DNA of 8,017 bases from Clostridiales bacterium (GCA_019420265.1 JAHZHM010000332.1:837-8853), one strand, 5' to 3'. Numbered from the stretch's first letter, positions 1 to 6,132 are shown. A program made the numbers and translations. Notes: generated from the sequence alone by a model not told the origin.

Positions 1-357
1 CACAGCGAGCGCATCAACCGCATGATCACGGATATTGTCAGCTCTAGCGGCGAAGGGACGCTGCATATGAGCCAGGAAGTGGAAGAGGCGACGGCGCAGC
101 TGCGGGACTATATGTTCCAAGAAGTTTATCTGGATAGCGCTGCAAAAATAGAAGAAAAGAAAGTGCAGGAAGTCGTCAACCTGCTGTTTGAATACTATCT
201 GGGGCATCTGGAGGAGCTGCCCGGCCAATATAGCCGTTTTCTGGAAGAGGAAGGGCCGCTGGCCTGTGTGGCAGACTATATTTCCGGCATGACGGATCGC
301 TATGCGGTAACGCGCTTCCAGCAGATTTTCATTCCGCATAGCTGGACGCTGCTCTAA
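1..357 (+). CDS. dgt: dGTP triphosphohydrolase-like HD protein, C-terminal part (5' truncated by window)
   Basis: The reading frame is open from base 1 and ends at TAA 355–357, leaving about 118 C-terminal residues; the HD metal-binding core lies upstream, outside the window. The visible part opens with HSERINRMITDIVSSS, matching the helix that follows the HD domain in bacterial dGTPase/dNTPase proteins. It ends with ISGMTDRYA...FIPHSW, the typical family terminus in which a conserved 'GMTDRYA' helix precedes a short tail. Members hydrolyse dGTP or other dNTPs to the deoxynucleoside and triphosphate in the cytoplasm and so trim the dNTP pool. The gene sits 44 bases upstream of dnaG on the same strand, a common Clostridia arrangement that suggests cotranscription. 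Family assignment rests on the C-terminus only; substrate preference cannot be judged. Confidence 0.88.
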   Translation, partial: HSERINRMITDIVSSSGEGTLHMSQEVEEATAQLRDYMFQEVYLDSAAKIEEKKVQEVVNLLFEYYLGHLEELPGQYSRFLEEEGPLACVADYISGMTDRYAVTRFQQIFIPHSWTLL

Positions 358-401
358 GCGGCAGAGAAAAAATTACACGAGATTGATATAAAGGAAGAGA
401 T

Positions 402-2150
402 ATGGCAAGATTCAGCGAAGAATGGCTGGCGAGATTGCTTGAAAAAAGCGATATTGTGGATGTGATAAATGAATATGTTCCGCTCAAGCGCAAGGGGACA
501 AATTTATGGGCGAACTGCCCCTGGCATGCGGAAAAGAACCCTTCTTTCAGCGTCAGCCCATCCAAGCAGATGTTCTACTGCTTTTCCTGCAAGCGGGGCG
601 GGGGCGTCATCAACTTCATCATGGAGCATGAAAAGCTCTCCTATGTGGAGGCGGTAACGCTGCTGGCAGATAGGGCAGGGATGGAGCTGCCCGAAGCGCA
701 GGAAGATACCGGCTATCAGCAGAAAAAGGAATACCGCAAGCGCCTCTATGGCATGATGCGGGAGCTGGCGCTGCACTATCACCAGAACTTGAAAACACCA
801 GAAGGCAAAATCGGCCTGGAGTATTTGGAGAAACGGAAGATTTTGGGGCAGGTCAACTCCTATGGGCTGGGTTTTGCCCTAGATCGCTACGATGATGCCT
901 ATCAGTTTTTGAGCAAAAAGGGCTATACACAGAAGGAAATGCTGGATGCTGGGATTATCCGGCAAAGAGATGGGCGCGTCTACGATTTTTTCCGTAACCG
1001 TGCGATTTTTCCGATCCAGAATCACTTTGGAGATGTCATCGCGTTTGGCGGAAGAGTGATGGACGACAGCAACCCAAAATATCTCAATTCGGGCGAGACA
1101 TACCTATTCAATAAGCGCTATCATCTCTATGCGCTCAATCAAGTGAAAAAGCAGCGGAATCTGAGCAATATTATCCTGATGGAAGGATATATGGATGTTG
1201 TGGCGCTGGCGGGCATTGGTGTCAAAAACGCCGTCGCCTCCCTGGGCACCGCGCTGACGAAAGAGCAGGCCAAGCTGCTCAAGAAATTCGTGAACACCGT
1301 CTACCTTTGCTATGATGGGGACGATGCCGGGCAAAACGCTTCGGACCGCGCGATCCCGATTTTGCAGGCCGAGGGGCTTACCGTGCTTGTGATCGAGATG
1401 CCGGACGGCATGGATCCGGACGACTATGCCAAGGCTTATGGGCCGGAAGGGTTTGCCAAGGCGAAGTCTGCTGCGCTTTCGGCCATGGAGTTTCAGCTCA
1501 AGCGGCTGCAACTGCAGTATGATATGCAAAACGCCGATCAGATTGTGGCGTATGCCACGGCGGCGGTTGCGCAGATTGGAAAGCTGGAAAATGAGCTGGA
1601 GAAGGAGCGCTATCTGCGCCTGCTGGCTGGACAGACTGGGCTATCCATTCAGAGCCTGCAAATGCAGATGGGGCGCAAGGCGGAGGAAATCCTGCATAAT
1701 TTTCCAGAAGATGAGCAGAATTTAGTAAAAACAGAAATTGACGATGAATCTAAGCTCTTCTATTTGCTTTTGGAATCGCCCAAGCTGGCGGAGCAATTTG
1801 CGAATGCGCCGCAGGAGCAGGAGATTTTTCAAAACCAAACCTATCAGAAGATACTTTCCTACATGAAAGAGCAAATAAAAAGAGGAATTTTGCCTACTTA
1901 TGCCGAAATTATATCCGTATTTCCGGAGGACTCTGCAATTTTGGGAAAAGCTATGGAAGTAAAAATGCCGATAGGAGTGGGCGCAGAGGACTATGCGGAG
2001 ACTTTGCTGAAGAAAATCCGTATTGCGAGGCTGGAAGAAAACAAGCAGCAATTACAGCAAAAAATGCTGCAGGCACAAAATGCTGCGGAGCGGGCAGCGG
2101 CGATGAGAGAGATCGGGCAGATCAATCAGCAGCTCCATAAAATGAAATAA
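402..2150 (+). CDS. dnaG: DNA primase DnaG
   Basis: Encodes a 582-residue primase, the normal family length, which makes RNA primers at the replication fork with DnaB-type helicase. The ATG at 402 follows an AAGGAAG ribosome binding site at 391–397. The N-terminal CHC2 zinc finger is complete: Cys39, His42, Cys60 and Cys63. The catalytic core carries RNRAIFPI near residue 198, FGGR at 215–218 and KYLNS at 226–230. The TOPRIM acidic motifs are EGYMD at 261–265 and DGDDAG starting at Asp305, the metal-binding residues of the polymerase centre. From about residue 430 the protein is helical and poorly conserved, as expected for the helicase-interacting C-terminal domain; this part is also visibly AT-richer. 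It lies between the dGTPase gene and rpoD, the core of the macromolecular synthesis operon. No truncation or missing key residue is seen. Confidence 0.98.
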   Translation: MARFSEEWLARLLEKSDIVDVINEYVPLKRKGTNLWANCPWHAEKNPSFSVSPSKQMFYCFSCKRGGGVINFIMEHEKLSYVEAVTLLADRAGMELPEAQEDTGYQQKKEYRKRLYGMMRELALHYHQNLKTPEGKIGLEYLEKRKILGQVNSYGLGFALDRYDDAYQFLSKKGYTQKEMLDAGIIRQRDGRVYDFFRNRAIFPIQNHFGDVIAFGGRVMDDSNPKYLNSGETYLFNKRYHLYALNQVKKQRNLSNIILMEGYMDVVALAGIGVKNAVASLGTALTKEQAKLLKKFVNTVYLCYDGDDAGQNASDRAIPILQAEGLTVLVIEMPDGMDPDDYAKAYGPEGFAKAKSAALSAMEFQLKRLQLQYDMQNADQIVAYATAAVAQIGKLENELEKERYLRLLAGQTGLSIQSLQMQMGRKAEEILHNFPEDEQNLVKTEIDDESKLFYLLLESPKLAEQFANAPQEQEIFQNQTYQKILSYMKEQIKRGILPTYAEIISVFPEDSAILGKAMEVKMPIGVGAEDYAETLLKKIRIARLEENKQQLQQKMLQAQNAAERAAAMREIGQINQQLHKMK

Positions 2151-2170
2151 ATTTGGGATAATATTTTTTA

Positions 2171-2178
2171 GAAGGTGA
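2171..2178 (+). promoter_or_regulatory. Ribosome binding site that fixes the TTG start of rpoD
   Basis: GAAGGTGA at 2171–2178 matches the anti-Shine-Dalgarno complement and lies 6 bases upstream of TTG 2185. No ATG or GTG lies at a suitable distance. The next in-frame ATG would remove most of sigma region 1.1, so the TTG start is well supported. Confidence 0.85.
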
Positions 2179-2184
2179 AATAGA

Positions 2185-3315
2185 TTGAGCAAAGACGTCC
2201 AGAGGACTGAAAAAACCGAAAAGAACGCCAAAACTCAGAAGGGCAGAATTGCTTCCAAAGAAGAAGCGATTGCGAAAATTTTAGAGATCTCCAAAGCCAA
2301 GGGTGTCATCTCTTATAAGGAAATGAGCGATATCCTGGATGAATTTGAGATGAAGCCCGAACAGATGGAAAAGCTTTATGAGGCGCTGGAAGAGATGAAT
2401 ATCGATGTCATCGATGAAGACGCGGCAAAGCTCGAAAACGAGGAGACGGCCAAAGAAGAGCTGGAATCTGCAGTGCCGAGCAATGTCAGCATCGATGATC
2501 CGGTTCGGATGTATCTCAAGGAGATCGGAAAAGTTCCGCTTTTAACGGCGGAGGAAGAGCGCGAGCTGGCGATTCGCATGGGCGAGGGCGATGAAACGGC
2601 CAAGCAAAAGCTGGCAGAGGCCAACCTGCGCCTGGTTGTCAGCATTGCAAAGCGCTATGTGGGCAGAGGTATGCTTTTTTTGGATCTCATTCAGGAGGGC
2701 AACCTTGGGCTCATCAAAGCAGTTGAAAAGTTTGATTATACCAAAGGGTATAAATTCTCAACCTATGCAACCTGGTGGATTCGCCAGGCGATTACCCGGG
2801 CGATCGCCGATCAGGCACGGACGATCCGCATCCCCGTGCATATGGTAGAGACGATCAACAAGCTCGTGCGCGTTTCCCGGCAGCTTTTGCAGGAATATGG
2901 CAGAGATCCGCTTCCCGAAGAGCTGGCGAAAGAGATGAACATCCCGGAAGAAAAAGTGCGGGAGATCTTAAAAATTGCCCAGGAGCCGGTTTCTCTTGAA
3001 ACGCCGATCGGGGAAGAGGAAGATAGCCACCTTGGAGATTTCCTTCCGGACGAGGATGCACCGGCGCCGGCAGAAGCCGCTGCGTTTACGCTGCTGAAAG
3101 AGCAGTTGATGGACGTGCTGGATACGTTAACGCCAAGAGAGATGAAAGTGCTCAAACTGCGTTTTGGCCTGGAAGATGGACGAGCCCGCACATTAGAGGA
3201 AGTCGGCAAGGAATTCCAGGTTACCAGAGAGCGCATTCGGCAGATTGAGGCAAAAGCCCTGCGCAAGCTGCGCCACCCCAGCAGAAGCAAGAAACTGCGG
3301 GATTATCTGGAATAG
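2185..3315 (+). CDS. rpoD: Primary (housekeeping) RNA polymerase sigma factor RpoD/SigA
   Basis: A 376-residue group 1 sigma-70 factor, the short SigA form usual in Firmicutes without the large insertion between regions 1.2 and 2 found in Proteobacteria. It directs RNA polymerase to −35/−10 promoters. Region 1.1 is visible at about residues 22–78. Region 1.2 begins at DDPVRMYL (104–111). Region 2 spans about 143–215, with [11 protein letters not shown], the core-binding stretch around [10 protein letters not shown], and the −10-melting motif [10 protein letters not shown] at 194–203. Region 3 follows at about 220–300. Region 4 starts near [15 protein letters not shown] (315 onward), and the −35-binding helix-turn-helix is [21 protein letters not shown] at 335–355. 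Translation starts at TTG 2185 behind a good ribosome binding site, 34 bases after dnaG. A strong terminator lies 75 bases after the stop, so rpoD is the last gene of its operon. Confidence 0.98.
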   Translation: MSKDVQRTEKTEKNAKTQKGRIASKEEAIAKILEISKAKGVISYKEMSDILDEFEMKPEQMEKLYEALEEMNIDVIDEDAAKLENEETAKEELESAVPSNVSIDDPVRMYLKEIGKVPLLTAEEERELAIRMGEGDETAKQKLAEANLRLVVSIAKRYVGRGMLFLDLIQEGNLGLIKAVEKFDYTKGYKFSTYATWWIRQAITRAIADQARTIRIPVHMVETINKLVRVSRQLLQEYGRDPLPEELAKEMNIPEEKVREILKIAQEPVSLETPIGEEEDSHLGDFLPDEDAPAPAEAAAFTLLKEQLMDVLDTLTPREMKVLKLRFGLEDGRARTLEEVGKEFQVTRERIRQIEAKALRKLRHPSRSKKLRDYLE

Positions 3316-3390
3316 AGCTTATAAAAAAGTGCAGATGAGCAAAGGCTGGAAAAAGTGCTTTGTTGGGTCAGTTTGTAATAGAGGGAAAAT
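3316..3390 (+). other. 3' untranslated stretch of rpoD
   Basis: Seventy-five bases between the rpoD stop and the terminator stem, without a credible ORF. It contains a 9-base direct repeat AAAAAGTGC (3324–3332 and 3350–3358). AGCAAAG (3339–3345) can pair, with one G·U wobble, with CTTTGTT (3358–3364). I see no convincing −35/−10 pair here. Confidence 0.4.
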
Positions 3391-3422
3391 AAAAATGACG
3401 GCCAGGCTGTCATTTTTATTTT
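3391..3422 (+). terminator. Intrinsic terminator after rpoD
   Basis: A 12-bp stem (3391–3402 with 3406–3417, including one G·U pair) encloses the 3-base loop CAG. Its 3' arm runs into a T-rich tract ending at 3422. This is a typical Rho-independent terminator closing the dgt–dnaG–rpoD unit. The A-rich 5' arm makes it potentially bidirectional, although no converging gene is present. Confidence 0.93.
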
Positions 3423-3473
3423 AAGGCACATTTGATCGTGGAATCAATACGACGAAAGGATAGAAGAGCGCAT

Positions 3474-4136
3474 ATGAAAAGCGAAAGGCTTTCCAGAATT
3501 GCGGCAAACTGCGAGCCGGCTCGCGTGGTGGCGGATATTGGCTGCGACCATGGCTTTTTATGCGCAGAGCTGATTCAGTCTGGGCGCGCGGAGAAGGCGA
3601 TTGCCGCAGATATCAGCGCAGGATCACTGGCCAAAGCAGAATCGTTGGCAGAGCAACTGGGGCTGGCAGGGCAAATGGAATGCCGGCTAGGAGACGGGCT
3701 GAGTGTATTGGAGCCGGGAGAGGCAGAGGGCATCGTCATTGCGGGCGTGGGCGGCCCGCTGATCATGAGCATTTTGGAGCAGGGATGGAAAGTGGCGCGG
3801 GGGGCGCGATATCTGGTGCTTTGCCCGCATAACTACCCGGATAGCCTGCGGCAATATTTGAATGATTCGGGATTTTTGATCGAGCGAGAGGAAATTTCCC
3901 GGGAAAAGGGAAAATTTTATCCGATTTTGAAAGTGCGGGTCGGGCAGGAGCCAGCCTATTCGCCCATGGAGCTGTTGGTTGGCAGAAATGCCCAAAGGGA
4001 TGAGCATTGGCAAAGCTATGTGCAGCATGAGGCGACGGTGCAAAAGCAGATCGCCAAGATGGCAGCGGGAACGCTGGCCGCAGAAAAGGCAAAAGAGCTG
4101 CTGGCACTCTATCAAAGGGCGCTGGAGGAGAACTAG
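3474..4136 (+). CDS. trmK: tRNA (adenine22-N1)-methyltransferase TrmK
   Basis: A 220-residue class I SAM-dependent methyltransferase of the TrmK/YqfN family, which methylates N1 of A22 in the tRNA D-arm region. The N-terminal Rossmann fold shows SAM motif I as VADIGCDHGFL (DIGCDHG at 21–27), an acidic end of strand 2 in AADIS (Asp46), GDGL at 73–76, and AGVGG at 90–94 in place of the usual AGMGG. Residues 116–119 read LCPH where characterised TrmK proteins have LQPN. GKFYPIL near 144 matches the family's GKFYEIL. The C-terminal 60 residues form the helical, coiled-coil-like extension. I chose ATG 3474 because family members start only a few residues before 'RL..IA'; an in-frame TTG at 3432 gives a longer but unlikely start. 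The ribosome binding site is weak (AGAAGAG, 3462–3468). It follows the rpoD terminator and lies 1 base before nif3, so the two are clearly cotranscribed. Confidence 0.92.
   Translation: MKSERLSRIAANCEPARVVADIGCDHGFLCAELIQSGRAEKAIAADISAGSLAKAESLAEQLGLAGQMECRLGDGLSVLEPGEAEGIVIAGVGGPLIMSILEQGWKVARGARYLVLCPHNYPDSLRQYLNDSGFLIEREEISREKGKFYPILKVRVGQEPAYSPMELLVGRNAQRDEHWQSYVQHEATVQKQIAKMAAGTLAAEKAKELLALYQRALEEN
4124..4130 (+). promoter_or_regulatory. Ribosome binding site of the nif3-like gene inside the trmK 3' end
   Basis: GGAGGAG at 4124–4130 lies within the last codons of trmK and 7 bases before ATG 4138. It decides that start over a longer upstream extension of the frame, and it suggests translational coupling to trmK. 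Confidence 0.8.
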
Positions 4137-4137
4137 T

Positions 4138-4947
4138 ATGGCAATATCGGTAAAAAGATTTTCAGAGCTGGTGGAGCGGGTTGCGCCGCTGGCCTGCGCG
4201 TATGACTGGGACAACAGCGGATTGACACTCCACCAGCACGATCGCGTGGAGCGGGTATTTATCTGCCTGGATATCACGGAGGAAACACTGCGGGAGGCGA
4301 TAGAATGCGGCTGCGACACCATCCTTTCGCATCACCCGCTGCTGTTTTCGGCGCAGAAGAAGTTTTCCTGCGCGGCGCCTGTGGATCAGCTGTTTTTGCA
4401 GGCGGTGCATGCCGGGCTGAACCTCTATGCGGCGCATACCTCTTATGACTGTGCCCCCGGCGGCATGAACGAGCAGCTGGCAAAACTGCTTGGGCTGGAA
4501 GAGAGGCGGCCTTTGGTTGCGCAAAGCTGGAATGCGCAGGGCGAAATGACGAGCGGAATTGGCGTGATTGGGGTATACGAGCGGGCGTTGGCTCCGGCGG
4601 AATTTGCGGAGAAAGTGAAACAGGTATTAAAACTGCCCGTGCTTCGGATGGCAGACGGGGGCAGGGAAATCCGCAAGGTCGCCTGCGTCGGCGGAGCGGG
4701 AAGCGAGTTTCTGGCGGACGCGGCCAGAGCCGGCGCGGATGCGTTTCTCACCGGGGAAGTGAAGCACAATTACTACGCCGAGGCTCAAGTTTTAGGCATG
4801 ACGCTGGTGGAGGCAGGGCACTACGACACAGAGAAGATCTTTATAGACGCTCTGCGCGAAGGTTTACAAAACGCTCAAAATGAGTTAAACTCTAAGATAG
4901 AGGTAATGTGTCCGCAGAGAAAAAAGCGGCCCTATGAGTTTTGTTAA
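4138..4947 (+). CDS. Nif3-like dinuclear metal centre hexameric protein (YqfO/YbgI family)
   Basis: A 269-residue member of the NIF3/DUF34 family, whose proteins form toroidal hexamers with a two-metal site in each subunit. The biochemical role is unsettled; GTP cyclohydrolase I type 2-like annotations are inherited rather than proven. Visible signatures are WDNSGL at 24–29, SHHPLLF at 64–70 (His65 and His66 as metal ligands), AHTSYD at 99–104 (Asp104), and GHYDTE at 227–232 (His228 and Glu232). These correspond to the five metal ligands of E. coli YbgI. The length fits the compact two-lobed form; the extra PII-like domain inserted in B. subtilis YqfO (about 370 residues) is absent. Start ATG 4138 has a strong ribosome binding site and lies one base after the trmK stop. 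The trmK–nif3 pairing is widely conserved in Firmicutes. Confidence 0.94.
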   Translation: MAISVKRFSELVERVAPLACAYDWDNSGLTLHQHDRVERVFICLDITEETLREAIECGCDTILSHHPLLFSAQKKFSCAAPVDQLFLQAVHAGLNLYAAHTSYDCAPGGMNEQLAKLLGLEERRPLVAQSWNAQGEMTSGIGVIGVYERALAPAEFAEKVKQVLKLPVLRMADGGREIRKVACVGGAGSEFLADAARAGADAFLTGEVKHNYYAEAQVLGMTLVEAGHYDTEKIFIDALREGLQNAQNELNSKIEVMCPQRKKRPYEFC

Positions 4948-4951
4948 TGCT

Positions 4952-4976
4952 TCTGCAACCGCAAACCGGTTGCAGA
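4952..4976 (+). other. Perfect hairpin between the nif3-like and zinc-ribbon genes
   Basis: TCTGCAACCG (4952–4961) and CGGTTGCAGA (4967–4976) are exact reverse complements around the 5-base loop CAAAC, giving a 10-bp uninterrupted stem with a GC-rich top. Only three T residues follow, so it is a poor intrinsic terminator. It lies 25 bases upstream of the TTG start of the next gene. It may be a weak attenuator, an RNA-processing or stability element, or a protein-binding site. Confidence 0.6.
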
Positions 4977-4987
4977 TTTGATATACA

Positions 4988-4994
4988 GGGAGGT
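4988..4994 (+). promoter_or_regulatory. Ribosome binding site that fixes the TTG start of the zinc-ribbon gene
   Basis: GGGAGGT at 4988–4994 lies 7 bases before TTG 5002. An alternative in-frame TTG at 4978 directly abuts the hairpin and has no ribosome binding site. Confidence 0.85.
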
Positions 4995-5001
4995 TATAGA
5001 T

Positions 5002-5724
5002 TTGGAGAATTTGCAGCAACTTTGGCAATACCAGCAGGTGGATATGGAGCTGGATGCTTATAAACGGAAAATACAGGATACTCCCACGAGAAAACAGCTT
5101 GTTAAGCTGAAGCGCTTTATGCAAAACAGCCAGAGCAAGATTTCGGATGCCGAGAGCAAAGCGGTTGTCAAGCAGAACGCGCTGACAGAGCTGAATGCGC
5201 AGAGCAAAAAGCTGATAGCTGAGATGGAGGAAGTCTCTAAGGACATCGGATACTATTCGGAGTGCGACGATTCCGAGCTGGATCAGAAGCTGGTGCAGGA
5301 GCTGGTCAAGAACAGCGAGAAAATTTCGGACGCGGCGGCGCATGTTCGTTCGGAGATTGCCAAGATCCGCGAGGAAATTGTTCAGACGGATAAGCTGATC
5401 CGCGAGATTTTGCTGAAAATGCGCACGGCAAAGGCGGAATACGATCAGCTCAAAGTGCAGTATGACAAAGAAGTTGCCGCCGGCTCTGGGGAGCTCAAAG
5501 TGCTGGAAGACAAACTGGAGCAGGCAGGGCAGGGGATTCCCCAAGAGGTGCTGGAGGAATATAAGCGCATCAAGGGGATTCGGCCGACGCCCGTGGCAAT
5601 TCTGCAGGACAACCGCTGCGATGGGTGCAAGATTCAGCTTCCCTCCGGCGTCGCTTCTTCGGTGGCAAGCTCGGATAAGCTGGTGCACTGCGAGAATTGC
5701 GGAAGAATTTTAATTGTGTTATAA
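5002..5724 (+). CDS. Coiled-coil protein with C-terminal C4 zinc ribbon (COG1579 / zf-RING_7 family)
   Basis: A 240-residue cytoplasmic protein. Residues 1 to about 185 are rich in charged heptad-like segments (Lys, Glu, Gln and Leu), as in a long antiparallel coiled coil. The C-terminal 35 residues form a zinc ribbon with CDGC (Cys206, Cys209) and CENC (Cys230, Cys233). The pre-ribbon segment YKRIKGIRPTPVA, followed after a short gap by the CDGC knuckle, is typical of the family. Family members are described as possible nucleic-acid-binding proteins; no biochemical function is firmly established. Translation starts at TTG 5002 behind GGGAGGT. It is separated from nif3 by 54 bases containing a hairpin, and it is followed at once by rnpB, whose −10 box overlaps its TAA stop. 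The same Nif3 – zinc ribbon neighbourhood recurs in distant phyla, Actinobacteria included, hinting at a shared process. Confidence 0.9.
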   Translation: MENLQQLWQYQQVDMELDAYKRKIQDTPTRKQLVKLKRFMQNSQSKISDAESKAVVKQNALTELNAQSKKLIAEMEEVSKDIGYYSECDDSELDQKLVQELVKNSEKISDAAAHVRSEIAKIREEIVQTDKLIREILLKMRTAKAEYDQLKVQYDKEVAAGSGELKVLEDKLEQAGQGIPQEVLEEYKRIKGIRPTPVAILQDNRCDGCKIQLPSGVASSVASSDKLVHCENCGRILIVL

Positions 5725-5725
5725 T
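5697..5725 (+). promoter_or_regulatory. Extended −10 promoter of rnpB
   Basis: A perfect TATAAT at 5720–5725 is preceded by TG at 5717–5718, giving the extended −10 form TGTTATAAT. A partial −35 box TTGCGG (3 of 6 matches, 5697–5702) lies exactly 17 bases upstream. The predicted start, 7 bases after the −10 box, falls at about G5732, which is also the first base of helix P1. The −10 box overlaps the TAA stop (5722–5724) of the zinc-ribbon gene. Confidence 0.88.
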
Positions 5726-5731
5726 GGTTTT

Positions 5732-6077
5732 GTTTGAGCGGACTAGATGGCTGCACTCTTTTGAGTGAGGAAAGTCCGAGCACCGTAGGGCAGAGCGCCG
5801 GGTAACGCCCGGTGGAGGCGACTCCAAGGAAAGTGCAACAGAGATATACCGCAACCCTGGCCCAGCCAGGATGCAAGGGTGGAAAGGCGAGGTAAGAGCT
5901 CACCGGAACTTCTGGCGACAGAAGCTCCCTGTAAACCCCGCTTGGTGCAAGATTGATATGGGAGCATTCAATAGCGGCCCGCTAAGCTTCATGTAATCGC
6001 TAGAGCTTGCCGGCAACGGCAAGCCAAGACAGATGGCCATCCGCGACAGAACTCGGCTTATTGTCCGGCTCAAACGC
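5732..6077 (+). ncRNA. rnpB: RNase P RNA (type A), catalytic subunit of ribonuclease P
   Basis: About 345 bases with the conserved RNase P cores GAGGAAAGTCC (5767–5777) and GACAGAACTCGGCTTA (6045–6060). Helix P1 is formed by GTTTGAGC-GGAC (5732–5743) and GTCCGGCTCAAAC (6063–6075) with one bulged base. P2 pairs GATGGC (5746–5751) with GCCATC (6036–6041). P3 is CACTC/GAGTG around TTTT (5754–5767). P4 includes CCGAG (5776–5780) pairing with CTCGG (6052–6056). CCGGGTAACGCCCGG and the CAGAGATATACCGC block are type A-like. CTTCTG/CAGAAG closed by a GCGA tetraloop (5909–5924) is a P13/P14-type hairpin with a GNRA loop. The RNA, with the RnpA protein, removes 5' leaders from pre-tRNAs. Type A fits Clostridia rather than Bacilli. 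The exact 3' end is inferred from P1 and the terminator. Confidence 0.97.
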
Positions 6078-6105
6078 AAAAAACCACGGTTTCCGTGGTT
6101 TTTTT
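6078..6105 (+). terminator. Intrinsic terminator of rnpB
   Basis: AAAAAACCACGG (6078–6089), loop TTT and CCGTGGTTTTTT (6093–6104) form a perfect 12-bp stem that merges into a run of seven T residues ending at 6105. It begins two bases after helix P1 of rnpB. Confidence 0.96.
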
Positions 6106-6132
6106 CATAAAAGATGCGAAGGAGAGCCGAAA

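Noticed and set aside
2151..2165. Possible −10 box (GGATAATAT) just before rpoD
   Set aside because: No −35 match lies 16–18 bases upstream in the dnaG end; it is probably just AT-rich spacer.
3347..3360. Sigma-54-like GG…GC motif (TGGAAAAAGTGCTTT)
   Set aside because: Only 7 bases separate the GG and GC elements where sigma-54 promoters need 10.
3432..3473. Longer TrmK starting at TTG 3432
   Set aside because: No ribosome binding site lies before it, it comes right after the terminator, and it adds a basic stretch absent from the family.
3979..4137. Longer Nif3-like protein starting inside trmK
   Set aside because: The added residues are out-of-frame trmK sequence, and ATG 4138 has a strong ribosome binding site and the family N-terminus.
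3687..4322. 211-codon − strand frame across the trmK/nif3 junction
   Set aside because: It spans two well-supported + strand genes and has no recognisable motifs.
4885..5688. 267-codon open frame on the − strand
   Set aside because: It is opposite the zinc-ribbon gene. The Leu/Asn/Arg-rich product is the antisense image of a charged coiled coil, and no ribosome binding site or family is seen.
6007..6132. N-terminal extension of the small membrane protein into rnpB
   Set aside because: The extension is translated from RNase P RNA and terminator sequence. ATG 6133 has its own good ribosome binding site.
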